64,000 nucleotides of DNA, taken from positions 1,550,001 through 1,614,000 of the forward strand of contig JAHLEZ010000010.1 in assembly GCA_020726505.1 (NCBI GenBank), written 5' to 3'. The first letter of the stretch is position 1. Each line of letters starts with the position of its first letter. Below are positions 25,401 to 35,915 of this stretch, in pieces. Under the pieces are notes generated by a model that was given only the letters and a program-made list of their open reading frames with translations, was not told where the DNA came from and made no database searches. The stretch comes from Leptodontidium sp. MPI-SDFR-AT-0119. Taxonomy: Eukaryota; Ascomycota; Leotiomycetes; Helotiales; Leptodontidiaceae. Position numbers and translations under genes: made by a program.

Positions 25401-27226
25401 AGAGCCAGCCCATTCAGTCTGTGAATCGGAAGAGTCATGATCCGATGTAACGTTCGAGCCGGTACCCTCTCCACCAAACCCTGCCACCACAAGAGACTTC
25501 TCGGAGCCTCCAGCGCCATCTTTCCATGGAAGAGACATAAGTGCAAAAGAATGGATATGCTCTGCAATGTGATCTCGAAGGGGTTTATGAGCAGAATCTT
25601 TTCTATCTGACGAGCTGCATAGAGGGCAACTGGTAAATTCTAGAGGCATCTGATGCAGGCTTAGCTTAGCCAGAATGGGGAGCTGGGATTCCGTAAACGC
25701 GTCCGCGTGGTCCTCAACTGAATGCATGTGTTGCTCAAAATCTTCGATAACATCAAAGCTCTCTTCTAGGTCACAGATAGAACATACCCATTGTTGGGCA
25801 GCGTGATGGTCTTTCATATGTTTGATCCACTCCTCAGACGAAACATACAACTCATCTTCCGTTGGGCAGTCCGGAAAGACACAGATGTAGGGCTGTAGGT
25901 CTTCTTTGATATGTGCTCTACGGAGTTGGTCAGTGACTTCTAACCAAATTAAGCTTACAGCGACTGGAAAAACGTGCGTACATGGGATCCAAGTCCCTTA
26001 CGCTGGTTGTCACGAACTTCCAAAGAGATAGTTACGTACTTCCATCGCCTAGCAGTACTAGCAATATAATCCCTAGGAAGAGTATGCTGACAATATGGAC
26101 ACTGAAACGTCCGACGGTCAGGTTCTACTCGAGGTGGCTGCGGGTAATCAAGCGTGGCAGCCGTGGCAGACATTCGAGTGTCAACAGACATTGTGGCAGA
26201 GCCACGAATCTTCTTTAATGTAAATTTTGAGCCAAGGTCAGTTGCTGATTTCGAGGTGTCGTCGTTTCTGCTCTCCGGCTTCGGAGTGGAGGTCGATATT
26301 GGAGCTGTAGATGGCGCGTCAACAGGTTGTGGTACTTCTTTCTCGGGAATTGGTCGTTCTGGGGTAGCTGGAAACTGCTCTGGTGGCACTTGGAAGTCTG
26401 TGCGGTCTTCTTTTGCTCTATCGTAAGCATATGCGAATCGATTTCTCCTCCTAATATTGGCACGGATTAAACGCTCTTGTATTGAAGTCAATCGTGCTGG
26501 ATTCAGGAACCAAGCTCGTATGACGATCAAAATTGAAAGCGATATCCTCTTTTGAAATACCCCTTGTCTCAAACCGTCGACTAATCTTCTTTCTGGACCG
26601 TCTTGGTACAAGAGCACGACCTCCGTCAATCCATCCCTTAAAATCTGCAATTCCTGTGGAAGGGACTGGAAGTTGAGCGTTCTGTCGGCTTTTTGATGTC
26701 GAAAGCGAGATCCTGACTTTCGAATCAACACCGAAAGTCGCGCAAGCTGGTCTAGAGTCATTTCAACGTTTCTTTTGGATTCAGTCAAAAGAGTCCGACT
26801 CTCATCCTCATCCTCTGACAAATCTGACGGGGGGGACAGCGGCTCTATTGGCGAAGGAGATACAGAGGCAGAGTCTTCGAAATTCTGAGCCCCTATTTTT
26901 GCTGAATTCGAGTCCGGGTCGATGAGGGACACTTCGGAAACCACATCTGTACGCCTTTCAAGCTCTGAAAGTGCATCATGTAGTTCCTCTAACAGTCCCT
27001 GTATTACCTCGCAAACATCCGATCGATCTCTTAGTCGATATTCGAGAGATGCATGGCCTATCTTGGATGCCCCCAGCCCGGCAGCCCACAAATTCAAGTC
27101 AGCAAGGCGATTCTCGAACCATTCAACTTCTGTATCGTTCTCCATTATATGTCCGGTGGCACCCCTCATTAAGACATCACGGCACGATTGCGTCTTCTGA
27201 AATAATTGACCTTGAACATCGGCCAT
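22437..27226 (-). CDS. C2H2-TPR repeat protein, NLR-like architecture without a visible NACHT
   Basis: Four exons (27226-25959, 25917-24706, 24668-22813, 22759-22437) join in frame to about 1552 residues. The introns are short (41, 37 and 53 bp). The first has a CTGAC branch-like site and the last GCTAAT. The N-terminal 350 residues are the helical domain of ascomycete C2H2/STAND proteins. A cluster of C2H2-like units (FQCPYCQ..., VCSIC..., TSCPLC...) spans about residues 385-500. A helical linker is followed by twelve 45-residue TPR-type units and a partial thirteenth. The last 110 residues are Lys/Glu-rich. No Walker A motif is seen. It is divergent from the S8 protease gene (333 bp between ATGs). 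A role as recognition receptor for the adjacent protease-gasdermin pair is inference. The 37-bp intron is near the minimum size, so that junction is the least certain. Confidence 0.75.
22850..24515 (-). repeat. Tandem 135-bp coding repeats (TPR units)
   Basis: Twelve complete 135-bp units plus a partial one encode the TPR array of the surrounding gene. Neighbouring units are nearly identical at DNA level. A higher-order pattern alternates DLEEAIELG with DLHEAIELR units (about 270 bp), indicating recent duplication or gene conversion. Confidence 0.92.
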
Positions 27227-27559
27227 CTTCGACGAGGTTAAGCGTCCGAAGCTTGGATCCAGAGTCTTTGGGGCTTTCTTGGTTCTCTTTGGCTTAACGA
27301 AACCTTATTAAATACTTGATGATCGAACAAATGTAGAGGTCGGGCTTAAATGTATCTCAAGCATCAGATCCAGCACCGGGAAGAAGATGACGCTGTTGAA
27401 AGTGGGCGAAGCATGTCCCGTGATTTTTGGGCATCAGAAGTGCAGGCTACTTGCAGCCACCAACCCTGCTGATGCCTAACGGTTCACCGATCGCCGACAA
27501 CCTCCAACAACCCCATTTTGAATCACAATCAACTAGGCGGAACAGTCTAAGCATCCACG
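27227..27559. promoter_or_regulatory. Shared divergent promoter region of the TPR and protease genes
   Basis: 333 bp separate the head-to-head start codons at 27226 (minus) and 27560 (plus). Such spacing makes co-regulation plausible; no specific binding motif is identified. Confidence 0.5.
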
Positions 27560-30469
27560 ATGAGTTCCCCTGGCATCGCGGGCAGTCTCCGAGACTTGGT
27601 AGACCTAGCAATCAAAGCGACGGACAGACTGTTCGAATGCACCCGCTTGTGCCGAACAATCAAAGTCCAGACGGCTCGAAGCTTCTGCCGACACCTTGGA
27701 GCCGAACTCTTGTTGTTGAATGGCAGGTTAAATGACCTTTTAACCCCTTCCGAGGTGTCTACAAAGGAGATATCTGGGCTTCTCGGATATCTTGACAGAT
27801 TGTGCATTGTGAGTCTTATGAATGCCTCGAAAATTGTCATTCTGCAAATGTACCGTCCTTTGAGCGTAGTACTTGGCTGTAAAGAAACATTTGTCAAGGT
27901 TTAGGAGCGCTAATAGCAACAACCTGTGAATCATAATCTAATTTGACTCGCTAGTGGCCCTCCAAGTCTCAATCTGGTCAATATCCAAACCTAGAATTTC
28001 TCGTGTCTTCAGATGGCTTAGCTACTCCTATCGACCCCCAGGGCGCTATTACCAGGTTGGCATCCTCAACCCACAAGGATGCCGCGAGCCATCGAAAAGA
28101 ATTTCTCCGGGAATTCGAATACTTTTGTAAAGAGAAAGATCCTGGATTGTCTGAAATCCTGGACACGGTCCGGCAAATGGACCTCGAGTCAGAGGAGAAA
28201 AGGGACTATTCCTACCACGTGAGGGCGCTCTACCGTGCGCTTTATGCTTACCGCTCCTGCGATGGTACAAATCCTAGCACCGAAAAACTCACATTCAAAC
28301 TTCGCTTGAATGGATATGAAGAGGATGGCGAATTTTTGAAATTTAGTATGCTTTTTCTCCCGCACCCACACTCAGACAGCCTGCATTGCCCGATGGAGTG
28401 GCAAGACACCCAAGTGTGCGTATCTTTGATGCAACCACGGAAAGAAAGGTACATGCACCTCTCAAAGTAAGGCCGGTCAACTAACTTCTGCCAGACGAGT
28501 CATGTTTGACGACGATGAGCAAGATATAACCCCTTCTACACCAAGCAGTCCAGCTCTAGAAACGACGGAGTTTTGTAATCTCATCAGTAACCCTCAACAG
28601 TCGAGACTTTGTATGAAGGTCCACGGAGAGAGGCTTATCTTTGAAGAAGTTACCGATGTCATCGACACAGTCTTGAACCATCCAAGTGTCTCTCTTGCTT
28701 CCCTACTTTCAGAAGAGAGCCTGACCTACAGAATGAGATGCTGTCTTTCGATGATAATTGCAAGAGCAGTGTGGCAGTTCTACGATTCTGAATGGATGTT
28801 ACGAGACTGGACCAAAGACCAAGTGCATTTCCCCCTGTATCTGAGAACATACGGCAGCGAGGAGGTGAACATTTACGCTAGCAAACCTTTCCTTTCCGCT
28901 AGATTTGATACCTTATCCGAGCAGAAGCCAGTCAGGGGACGCATCCATAAATGCCCCAAAATCCTTGCGCTTGGTATCTTACTTCTGGAAATTGAGTTGG
29001 ACCTCAAGATCGAAACGAAGCGACTAAAAAAACATCTACGAGCTGATGGCCAGCCAACTCTAAATACCGACTACATTGCGGCAATGGATCTATACAACAA
29101 TGAACAGCTTTGGAGATACCGAAGTACCCAACCTGCTCACAAAGAAGTGATTGGGTATTGCCTGAAAGCGCCCAATTTCCGTGGCCTCACCGACGCATGC
29201 GAAGAACGCGAAGCTCTCTATAAGAACGTCGTGATTCCGCTAGAAAAGACCTTCAAGAATGCATGGCCCAATCTGGATGAGACACCCATCAAAGTTCCGG
29301 ATACAATGGGAGCCATGGAAGTAACCTTGCCAAGATTGGAACACCCCACCGAGAGACTGAATCAGCCAAGGCGTATTCGAACCCCTAAGCCATCGTTGAG
29401 TCCGTATGTACAGTGCAAATTCCTGTCACGGTAACTTACACAGCTAATGCCCTCTAGCGAAGCTGAAGCTGCCAAAGCATGGTTCGAAAGTATTGAAGAT
29501 ATGTGTTCCACTTTGCGCAGGAAGCGCACAACGCGCGAGCGTGTGAAAATTGCTATTCTCGATACAGGTTTGGACGAGAACCACCATCCATTTTGGGAAG
29601 TGAAAAAGGGCTATGAAGACTTCGCTGGAAATCAAAACCATCGGGGCATTGATGATACGGGCCACGGGACAAATGGCTTTCATCTCATTTCGAAGATAAT
29701 GGACGACGAAGTTGACATTTTCGTTGCTCGAGTCTTTGAAGGCGAGAAGGCAACATCAGAGACTCCAACTCTGATGGCAAAAGTAAGCACTCGACTCTTT
29801 CCTCCTTCAAAAAGCTGCTAATTGTCTCAGGCTATTAGACATGCCATAGACAAGTGGCAGGTCGACATCATAACTATGTCCTCTGGCTTTGAGCACGAAT
29901 ACGGCGACTTGCGACAAGCCGTTCTTGAGGCCAACGCTGCAAACACCCTTATCTTTGCCGCTGCATCTAACTGGGGCAACAGAGGCTACATTGCTTTTCC
30001 TGCACGGATGCACGGAAATGTGATGTGCATATTCTCCGCCACCGCTGATGGGAAGCGATCGAGTTTCAACCCTGCAAGATCAGGAAAATCGACTACCAAT
30101 TTTGCTGTGCTTGGCGAGGAGGTGGAGAAAGTTCAGATTGATATGGATCGTCACCCTGGATACGATTCAGGAACATCAATTGCGACGTTTATTGCGGCGG
30201 CAATCGCAGCTCTAGTCATCGACTTCTCTCGACAACAAGACAGTAAGGAAATCATCTTGGATCCAACTAGGCTGAAAACGGTGGCTGGGATGAAGGCAAT
30301 ATTTGCTGAGATGGCGGATGGTGGCTATGACGGAGGATATCAGTTTCTGGTACCCCAGAGAGTGCTGGAGTGCTCGAAACTGGATGTAAAGAAGCGTGGC
30401 CTTGTGGCCACGCGCAAGTATATTGCCGATACGGTGAGCAGAGCGCTCGATAGAGCCAATACAGGTTGA
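27560..30469 (+). CDS. Subtilisin-like (S8) serine protease with helical and DUF7580-like N-terminal regions
   Basis: Five exons, best model 27560-27898, 27955-28448, 28495-29403, 29458-29782, 29831-30469, give about 901 residues. Using the stronger GTGAGT donor at 27809 shortens exon 1 by 30 codons. The first 110 residues are helical. The middle (about 120-580) resembles the DUF7580 domain that accompanies fungal death-related proteins. The C-terminal S8 domain has all expected residues: Asp in AILDTGLD, His in DTGHGTNG, the oxyanion Asn in AASNWGN and Ser in GTSIAT. No signal peptide or propeptide is seen, so it should be intracellular. It is convergent with a gasdermin-like gene (38 bp between stops). 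This arrangement is known for Podospora het-Q2/het-Q1, where the protease cleaves the gasdermin. That this protein cleaves its neighbour is inference. Confidence 0.85.
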
Positions 30470-30507
30470 ATCACTCAAAATATATGAAAAATTGATAGAC
30501 ATTTGCA

Positions 30508-31407
30508 CTACTTCTGCGTTAGTGCCTCCGTACCAGCGTTTGGAACCACAAAGATCCCCCCTTCCTCGTCATTATATAGCGTCACATCATGATCCAAATC
30601 CACACCTTCAGCAGCCAACTCATCTTCCACGCTCACTTCTTGCGCATCTCCACCTCCCTTGCTAAACGTAGCCCCTTTCGTTGTCGTCTCCATCTTCCAA
30701 TCATCATCACCATCAAATAATCCCTTCGAAATCCTCGTCAGTCTCAACGCCCAGACAAAATCGGTAGCCTTCTTCCAGCTCTCCTTCGTACTTCTCACAA
30801 CCGCTGTCTCTGTAGAAGCGCCAATGTCCGCCGCGCCTGGGACCTTCACGCCACCGGCAGCATGCAAACCACTATTCACTTTCTCTTCGGCACTCACGAT
30901 GCGCGCCCCCCTTGCGATCACTATACCGGAGATCATATACAGCGTCCAAAATTTCATCCCCAGGACTTTCTTGCTGTCCAGGAATCTCTGCACATCCTCG
31001 GCCTCGAGCGAATCATCGATATATGCCCGCCGCGGCTGCACAATTGCCGTGTCCAAGCGGTCAAACTCCCAGTAATTTGTCACGCTCTCCTTGAATGCGG
31101 CGCCAACGCAGGTGTTCACGTCAACGGGCAGGACACCCGTGGGTACACTAGCTTTGACACTGGCAGATGTGCTCGAGCTCGAATCGATGGTCCATTTCAG
31201 TCCCCATTTGGAGGTTTCGTAGACGCGCATGGTTGCGGTGTAAGGCTCGGGCCCCAGGGAGCTGTTGATGACTTGGTCCAAATGCTTGAGATCGGGGATC
31301 AGGTGACCGAGACAGATTGCGCCAGCGGCGCGGGCTTGGGTGCCGGCAGTGGGTGTTAAGGGGGGAGGATAGTGGGTTTGTCGGAGGACAAACCAGCATT
31401 TGTCCAT
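30508..31407 (-). CDS. Candidate fungal gasdermin-like pore-forming cell-death protein
   Basis: A single exon of 299 codons; the ATG at 31407 (MDKCW) is preferred because the 41 upstream in-frame codons look non-coding. The N-terminal pattern (CWFVLRQ, then a GAICLGHLIPDLKHLD block at about residues 30-45) and the later MISGIVIARGA segment resemble fungal gasdermin-like proteins of the rcd-1/het-Q1 kind, and the length fits that family. The C-terminal 45 residues are acidic and low in hydrophobics, as expected of a short autoinhibitory tail removed by a protease. If right, the cleaved N-terminal part would oligomerise in the plasma membrane and kill the cell. No transmembrane helix or signal peptide is evident. 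Identification is by remembered pattern, not alignment. Position next to an S8 protease raises my confidence. Confidence 0.65.
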   Translation of the reverse strand: MDKCWFVLRQTHYPPPLTPTAGTQARAAGAICLGHLIPDLKHLDQVINSSLGPEPYTATMRVYETSKWGLKWTIDSSSSTSASVKASVPTGVLPVDVNTCVGAAFKESVTNYWEFDRLDTAIVQPRRAYIDDSLEAEDVQRFLDSKKVLGMKFWTLYMISGIVIARGARIVSAEEKVNSGLHAAGGVKVPGAADIGASTETAVVRSTKESWKKATDFVWALRLTRISKGLFDGDDDWKMETTTKGATFSKGGGDAQEVSVEDELAAEGVDLDHDVTLYNDEEGGIFVVPNAGTEALTQK

Positions 31408-31626
31408 GTTATGTGTTTGATACAGCGACGTCTGAATGGAGAGAGGTGTGTGGAATGGGGAGTAGATAAGGAGCTTCATAAATCTCGGACAATGGTTCGC
31501 GCCGCAATCCGTGCAGCAGTGCGTTGTCAAGCCCCACTTCTCGATGATTGGGGCTCAGCGGCAATGTTCTGTCTTACTTGTAAATCCTTGACCTTGACCT
31601 CCATGCCACTTAACGGAGAAATTCCT

Positions 31627-31950
31627 ATATGGAGGTCCAGATTGTCACCGCCTTTTGGCAGAACATCCAGGTGAGCTGCAACCAACCAAACCTACGTTTC
31701 CCTTGGAGTACCTCAGCTCTTTGCCGTGGGCACCGCATCTTGGAACCCTGATCTAGGTCGCTTTGGCTAACACAAATCATTAGTTTGAGCTCGAATACAA
31801 GCTACCCAAGCTACCTTTTGGGTAAGTTGTGTCGATAGATTGACGGAAAAAAAATCACTGATGCGATCCCTAAAATCAGATTTGTAGGCTGGGCTTACGC
31901 CATGCTAATCCTCTCTGTATCTTCATGGTGTGTCGAGCTCAAAATTACCA
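31627..31950 (+). repeat. Dispersed direct repeat, copy 2
   Basis: Second copy of the sequence at 20518-20837, same strand, about 11.1 kb away, starting 219 bp upstream of the gasdermin-like ATG. The two copies bracket the TPR, protease and gasdermin-like genes. Confidence 0.85.
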
Positions 31951-33480
31951 GAACAGTCACAAAGTTGTTGCTATTTTTGCGTACCCAGATCTCAGCCTCT
32001 GTAACACCCTCGACAACTAGGCTCTGGTGGGTGTACCTCTTGGTTCCTTAACGCCTCAGGTTTGAATTGTTTCATCCAGTCATATTGCCAGCCTGCAACC
32101 AGATCTTGGATTTTACCAGCGCTAAAACTTGTACGGAATCGGAAGTTTTGGCCCAGGCTGCTTTTACACATTGGGTTGTGCTTCGCTAAAATTCATCACA
32201 CGCCAGGCCCGTAATGGATGGTAGACTTTGGCTACGATTGGACACATCGGGTGATAAGGTCCTGCTGCAAGCTTATCTTATGAGTCATAGATTCAAGATA
32301 GCAGGTCGGCGATCTGTAATTAATGGGATTTTGATTCATACTTTGGTATTTGTTGTCCCATTGTCCAGTGTTCTACGCTCAATCTTGGGTCGTGGCATGA
32401 CTGTCTGTTTCTTGGAACTTGAACTTTGAATGCGCAATACTAGTCGTGCAAGGCTTTGATCCTGTTTCCTGGTTTCCGTTTCCCTGGACATGTACTGACT
32501 TCCCCGAGCTGGACCGACTTCTCAGCGCCTGTTCTGCGGCCCCAGGAATTGATACCGGTCTCGCTGGTCGGGAGTGGGAACCGACGATTAAGGCACCAGA
32601 TTCCCAAAAATGGCTTGGTCATGTGGTGTGAGGATATATGTCATAAGAACTGAATATGAAGGGATTGAATGGTGGAGAAGAAGGTGGAGGAGGCGTACAA
32701 GGTGGTGGTGGAGAAGCAGGTAAATACGCATTAAAATCCATATCCGAGGCCACTCTCTTCCGGAATTAATAAATGCATCCAATGTGAATTATTAGGCGAA
32801 ACCACTGCAATTGACAGTTGAGAGCTCAAAGAGTTACTTAGAAAAGTCGCGATTCGGGCGCGTTGAGTACGCGGCCGCTAGTAGCGGAGCGAGCCAAGGC
32901 CCCTCCTGAGGCATTCAGGCAACCGGACATCCTAAAAAATCGGACATCCTAAAAACACCCGACTACCAGAGGTTGGGAGTGGGAACCGATGATCAACAGC
33001 CGTGAGCCAGGCCATCCTCCTCATTTTTATGAAAAATCCTTCAGCACTTTGCCAACACATGATCATGGCCAATAATAATGGGCCTCGGACCTTCGGCCTG
33101 AGGCATTGATTAGAACCTGTGTGCTACAGTAGGGTGTCAAAAGTCTGTTGCTGGTCTAACTACAGTAGGCCAAGCGGTTACTAAAGAAAGTTAGAAGTGG
33201 CTGACGGGCGTACCCTGCACGAACCCGAAAGCCAGAGGGGGCCCTCAACCCTCCACCCCCTCAGACCAGACTCCTCCACCCAACACTCGTGAGAGTAGCA
33301 AGGAGGATACTCGTAAAGACAAGAGACCTGATTAAAAACGGTTGGATAGGAGGTTACGAGAGAGGTAAATTCATGTGCGAGAGAAAAAAGGGGCGCTTCA
33401 AGTTCATGATTACACACACACACACAGTTTATTAACGCCCGGCGGCTGCCCATACAAAACTCCATTTGCAGCTTACATTC
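31951..33480. other. Intergenic, low-copy fragments, no gene seen
   Basis: Contains a short tandem of CGGACATCCTAAAAA near 32,925-32,955, two similar GGGAGTGGGAACCGA segments near 32,570 and 32,975, and a CA dinucleotide tract near 33,410-33,425. No supported gene. Confidence 0.45.
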
Positions 33481-33644
33481 ATTTATTTGCCATTTTTCTT
33501 CGGTTTCTCGTGGGTTAATAACATTATGAGTAGACTAGCTTGAAGGCTGTTCTCCAAGTGTTCAACGTCCTATCTTCGGCGGCTGAAGTGGTGTCTGCTT
33601 TCTTGGCACGAGGTGATAAAGTGGGTTTAGTCGGGTCTAGTGGA

Positions 33645-34110
33645 TTAGGTGTCCTGATGAATCTGCCGCTGGTTCACGTCAAGTCGGCCTGTGGCTATTG
33701 CGAACCGTATCGTTGCTCGAACAGCGTTCATATTCGGTGCCCAGTTCTTGTCATCTGTTGGAGTCTTTCCGCCTAAGTAGAAAGATATATTCCCTCTGCT
33801 TGTATCTGTGCATTGTAGCATCTCGGCACGATGCGCTGTCCACCTTCTGCACCGGAAGAGGAAGTGGTCTACTGTCTCTCGCGCTTGTCCACATTCGCAC
33901 TGATCTGTCCACGCAGCTTTGATTCTGTGGAGGTAAACGTTCGAGTTGTGCAAGCACACTAGCTTCCTTCCATGACAGTCGGTCGTAGAGCTGTCGTGTG
34001 TGTTTGCCAGGCAATGCTGCGTCAATTCTTTTAGAATATTTTCCAATGTTTTCCGGTAACCCTCTAGTGGTGCTGTACTTAGCTCGCACTATACTTTTTA
34101 GACAGAATTG
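33645..34110 (-). mobile_element. 5'-truncated LINE (Tad1-like) 3' end, frameshifted
   Basis: Two overlapping minus-strand frames together give the C-terminal part of a fungal non-LTR retrotransposon ORF2. The upstream frame has LPGKHTRQLYD and EASVLAQL. The next frame continues with YLHRIKAA, CECGQARETVDHFLFRC (a CCHC-like zinc knuckle) and a final AVRATIRFAIATGRLD. A frame change near 33,955 separates them. The 5' end is lost around 34,100, which is usual for LINEs. Inactive remnant. Confidence 0.7.
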
Positions 34111-34363
34111 GGTCGTGACAAAGCTCCATTCAGGTTCTCTGCACCACACACGGGCGTCGCCGTAGCTGGGCGTTGATGACGTTTGATCCAAAGCCCGATT
34201 GAACATGCAAATGATAGCAATCGCTATAAAAATTGCCCTCTTCCCCCTCTCCCTCCAGACCTTTTCTCTCACCGGTCTCCACGACGATCGACGCTCTGTT
34301 CTCTGCCTTTCGGTCAGCCTGTGCTGGCTCTTGGGTCAAGTCAACTCAAATCCCTCGGAAGAC

Positions 34364-34845
34364 ATGGACCAGGAAAGTTTCTATCCGCCTGAATTCAGCA
34401 GCCTTGATTGTGTCGTTTTGGAGCCAGGCCTATTTGGGCCGTTTGCATATGCATATTTCGGTATCAACATATTCGAGGCTGGCTGCGACGAGGCTGTCAC
34501 CCAAAGGTAAGGCATTCTTCCATATCTCTGCCCAACGCTAAAAAAGGGCATTCTGCCCCCCAAGGTCATTTCCCTCATCATTTGACAGCTTCGCACCCTC
34601 ATTCGGTGCAACCTCACCAGTGAACTCTATCAGCACAGATGCAGGTATATCCGAGGAGTTCTTCGAGGATGACCAAGACTTCTTTCGCCCAACTGAAGAG
34701 GCTGAACTTTATACGTTACCACTTGGCAGCCCGGTGAGCTTTCCGTCGGACCAACCACAAGAGCAACTGCTCCGTTGCAGTTACTTTGGGTGTACCTCGG
34801 GTCCGTTCCAGAAGATTTGTGATGTCAAACTCCACCGCAAAGGCC
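34364..34845 (+). pseudogene. 5' fragment of a C2H2 zinc-finger gene cut by a transposon remnant
   Basis: Starts MDQESFYPPEF at the ATG at 34364; a short intron is likely between about 34,508 and 34,600. It ends in a single finger-like unit (LRCSYFGC...HRKGH). This opening is common in fungal C2H2 proteins that continue with further fingers. Here the frame runs straight into Tc1/mariner transposase sequence at about 34,845. The rest of the zinc-finger gene is not found downstream. Confidence 0.5.
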
Positions 34846-35493
34846 ACGCGACGCATCGCACAACAACGGGATGCCGACCTTCGAGACCACTACCTACATA
34901 GGATATCGAGGTACAAATCCGACTAGCTTGTCTTTGTGGATGAGTCTGGCTGCGATGGGAGGGCTGGACATCGGCGTTGGGGGTGGTCTCCGAAGGGTTC
35001 ATCTCTAATCCAAGTCACAAAGTTCGGTCGCGGGAAAAAATGGCACATTCTTCCAGTATACGCGCAAGATGACATCATGCTAAGGCGAGTATACCAAGGA
35101 TTAACAGACTGTGATTTGTTTGAGGACTTTATTGCCCAGTTGCTATATCACTGTGGCAGGTACCCAGAGCCAAAATCTGTCATCGTAATGGACAACGCGT
35201 CCTGACACCATTCAGAAAAGATCGTGCAGATGTGTCGAGACGCAGGAGTAGTATTAGAGTTCCTCCCACCCTACTCGCCTGACTTTAATCCTATTGAGGA
35301 GTACTTTGGCGTACTCAAGAAGTTCAAGAAAAAGTGGCACGAATACGACGATTTCATTGCAACGGAGTTCAAAATGTTTCTGGAGTGGTGCGTCGACGTG
35401 GTCTCTATTGCGTTGGAAGGAATGGCCAAAGTTTTGGACAGTAACAGGCAGCAGGAAATGATGGAAAAGGATAATGATGGAAACGGACAATGA
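34846..35493 (+). mobile_element. Tc1/mariner-type DDE transposase remnant
   Basis: Translation gives the DDE_3 core: a first Asp in VFVDESGCD, a second in VIVMDNAS, and PYSPDFNPIEEYFG containing the third acidic residue, then a C-terminal helical part ending at 35493. The frame is broken by TAG just before VFVDESG (about 34,918) and by TGA after MDNAS (about 35,203). Both could derive from CAG and CGA codons by C-to-T change. The N-terminal DNA-binding region is missing, and I see no terminal inverted repeats. Defective copy. Confidence 0.8.
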
Positions 35494-35915
35494 CGGAAAA
35501 AGGGACAATGGTTGACGGCGAGAGTTTGGGCGTGATGAAGGACTGTCTCATTTGCCCCGCACAGGCCTTTTGATATGACCAATCATATGCCTGGTATGAC
35601 GACGGATCACGTGTGACAGTTCAGGATTGCAATCGTCGTGAGGAAAGCAGAGTAGTCTCATGGAATTGGCTCTGGAATGTTGGGGTCTTGGTCAAACTGG
35701 GTGGCGATGAAGTCTGGAGGACGCTGGTAGATCGACTAGTACCAGAAGTAGACTCTCTAGCAACAGTGTTTGAAGTCCCCTCTCACTTTGCCTGTGTTTC
35801 TGTGCTGCAAAGTTTGGATCTTAAATGTTCCTGAGGCCGCCTGCGACATGATCGAGTAATGCTGAGCCACAACCCTCTACTCATGACGGTGAAGTTAATA
35901 CGGCATAAGAGGACT
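35494..35915. other. Flank between transposon remnant and helicase gene
   Basis: A 73-codon plus-strand frame (35613-35834) lacks recognisable content. It probably includes the 3' untranslated region of the helicase gene. Confidence 0.4.

Noticed and set aside
33410..33427. CA dinucleotide tract as a regulatory element
   Set aside because: Ordinary microsatellite; no further support.
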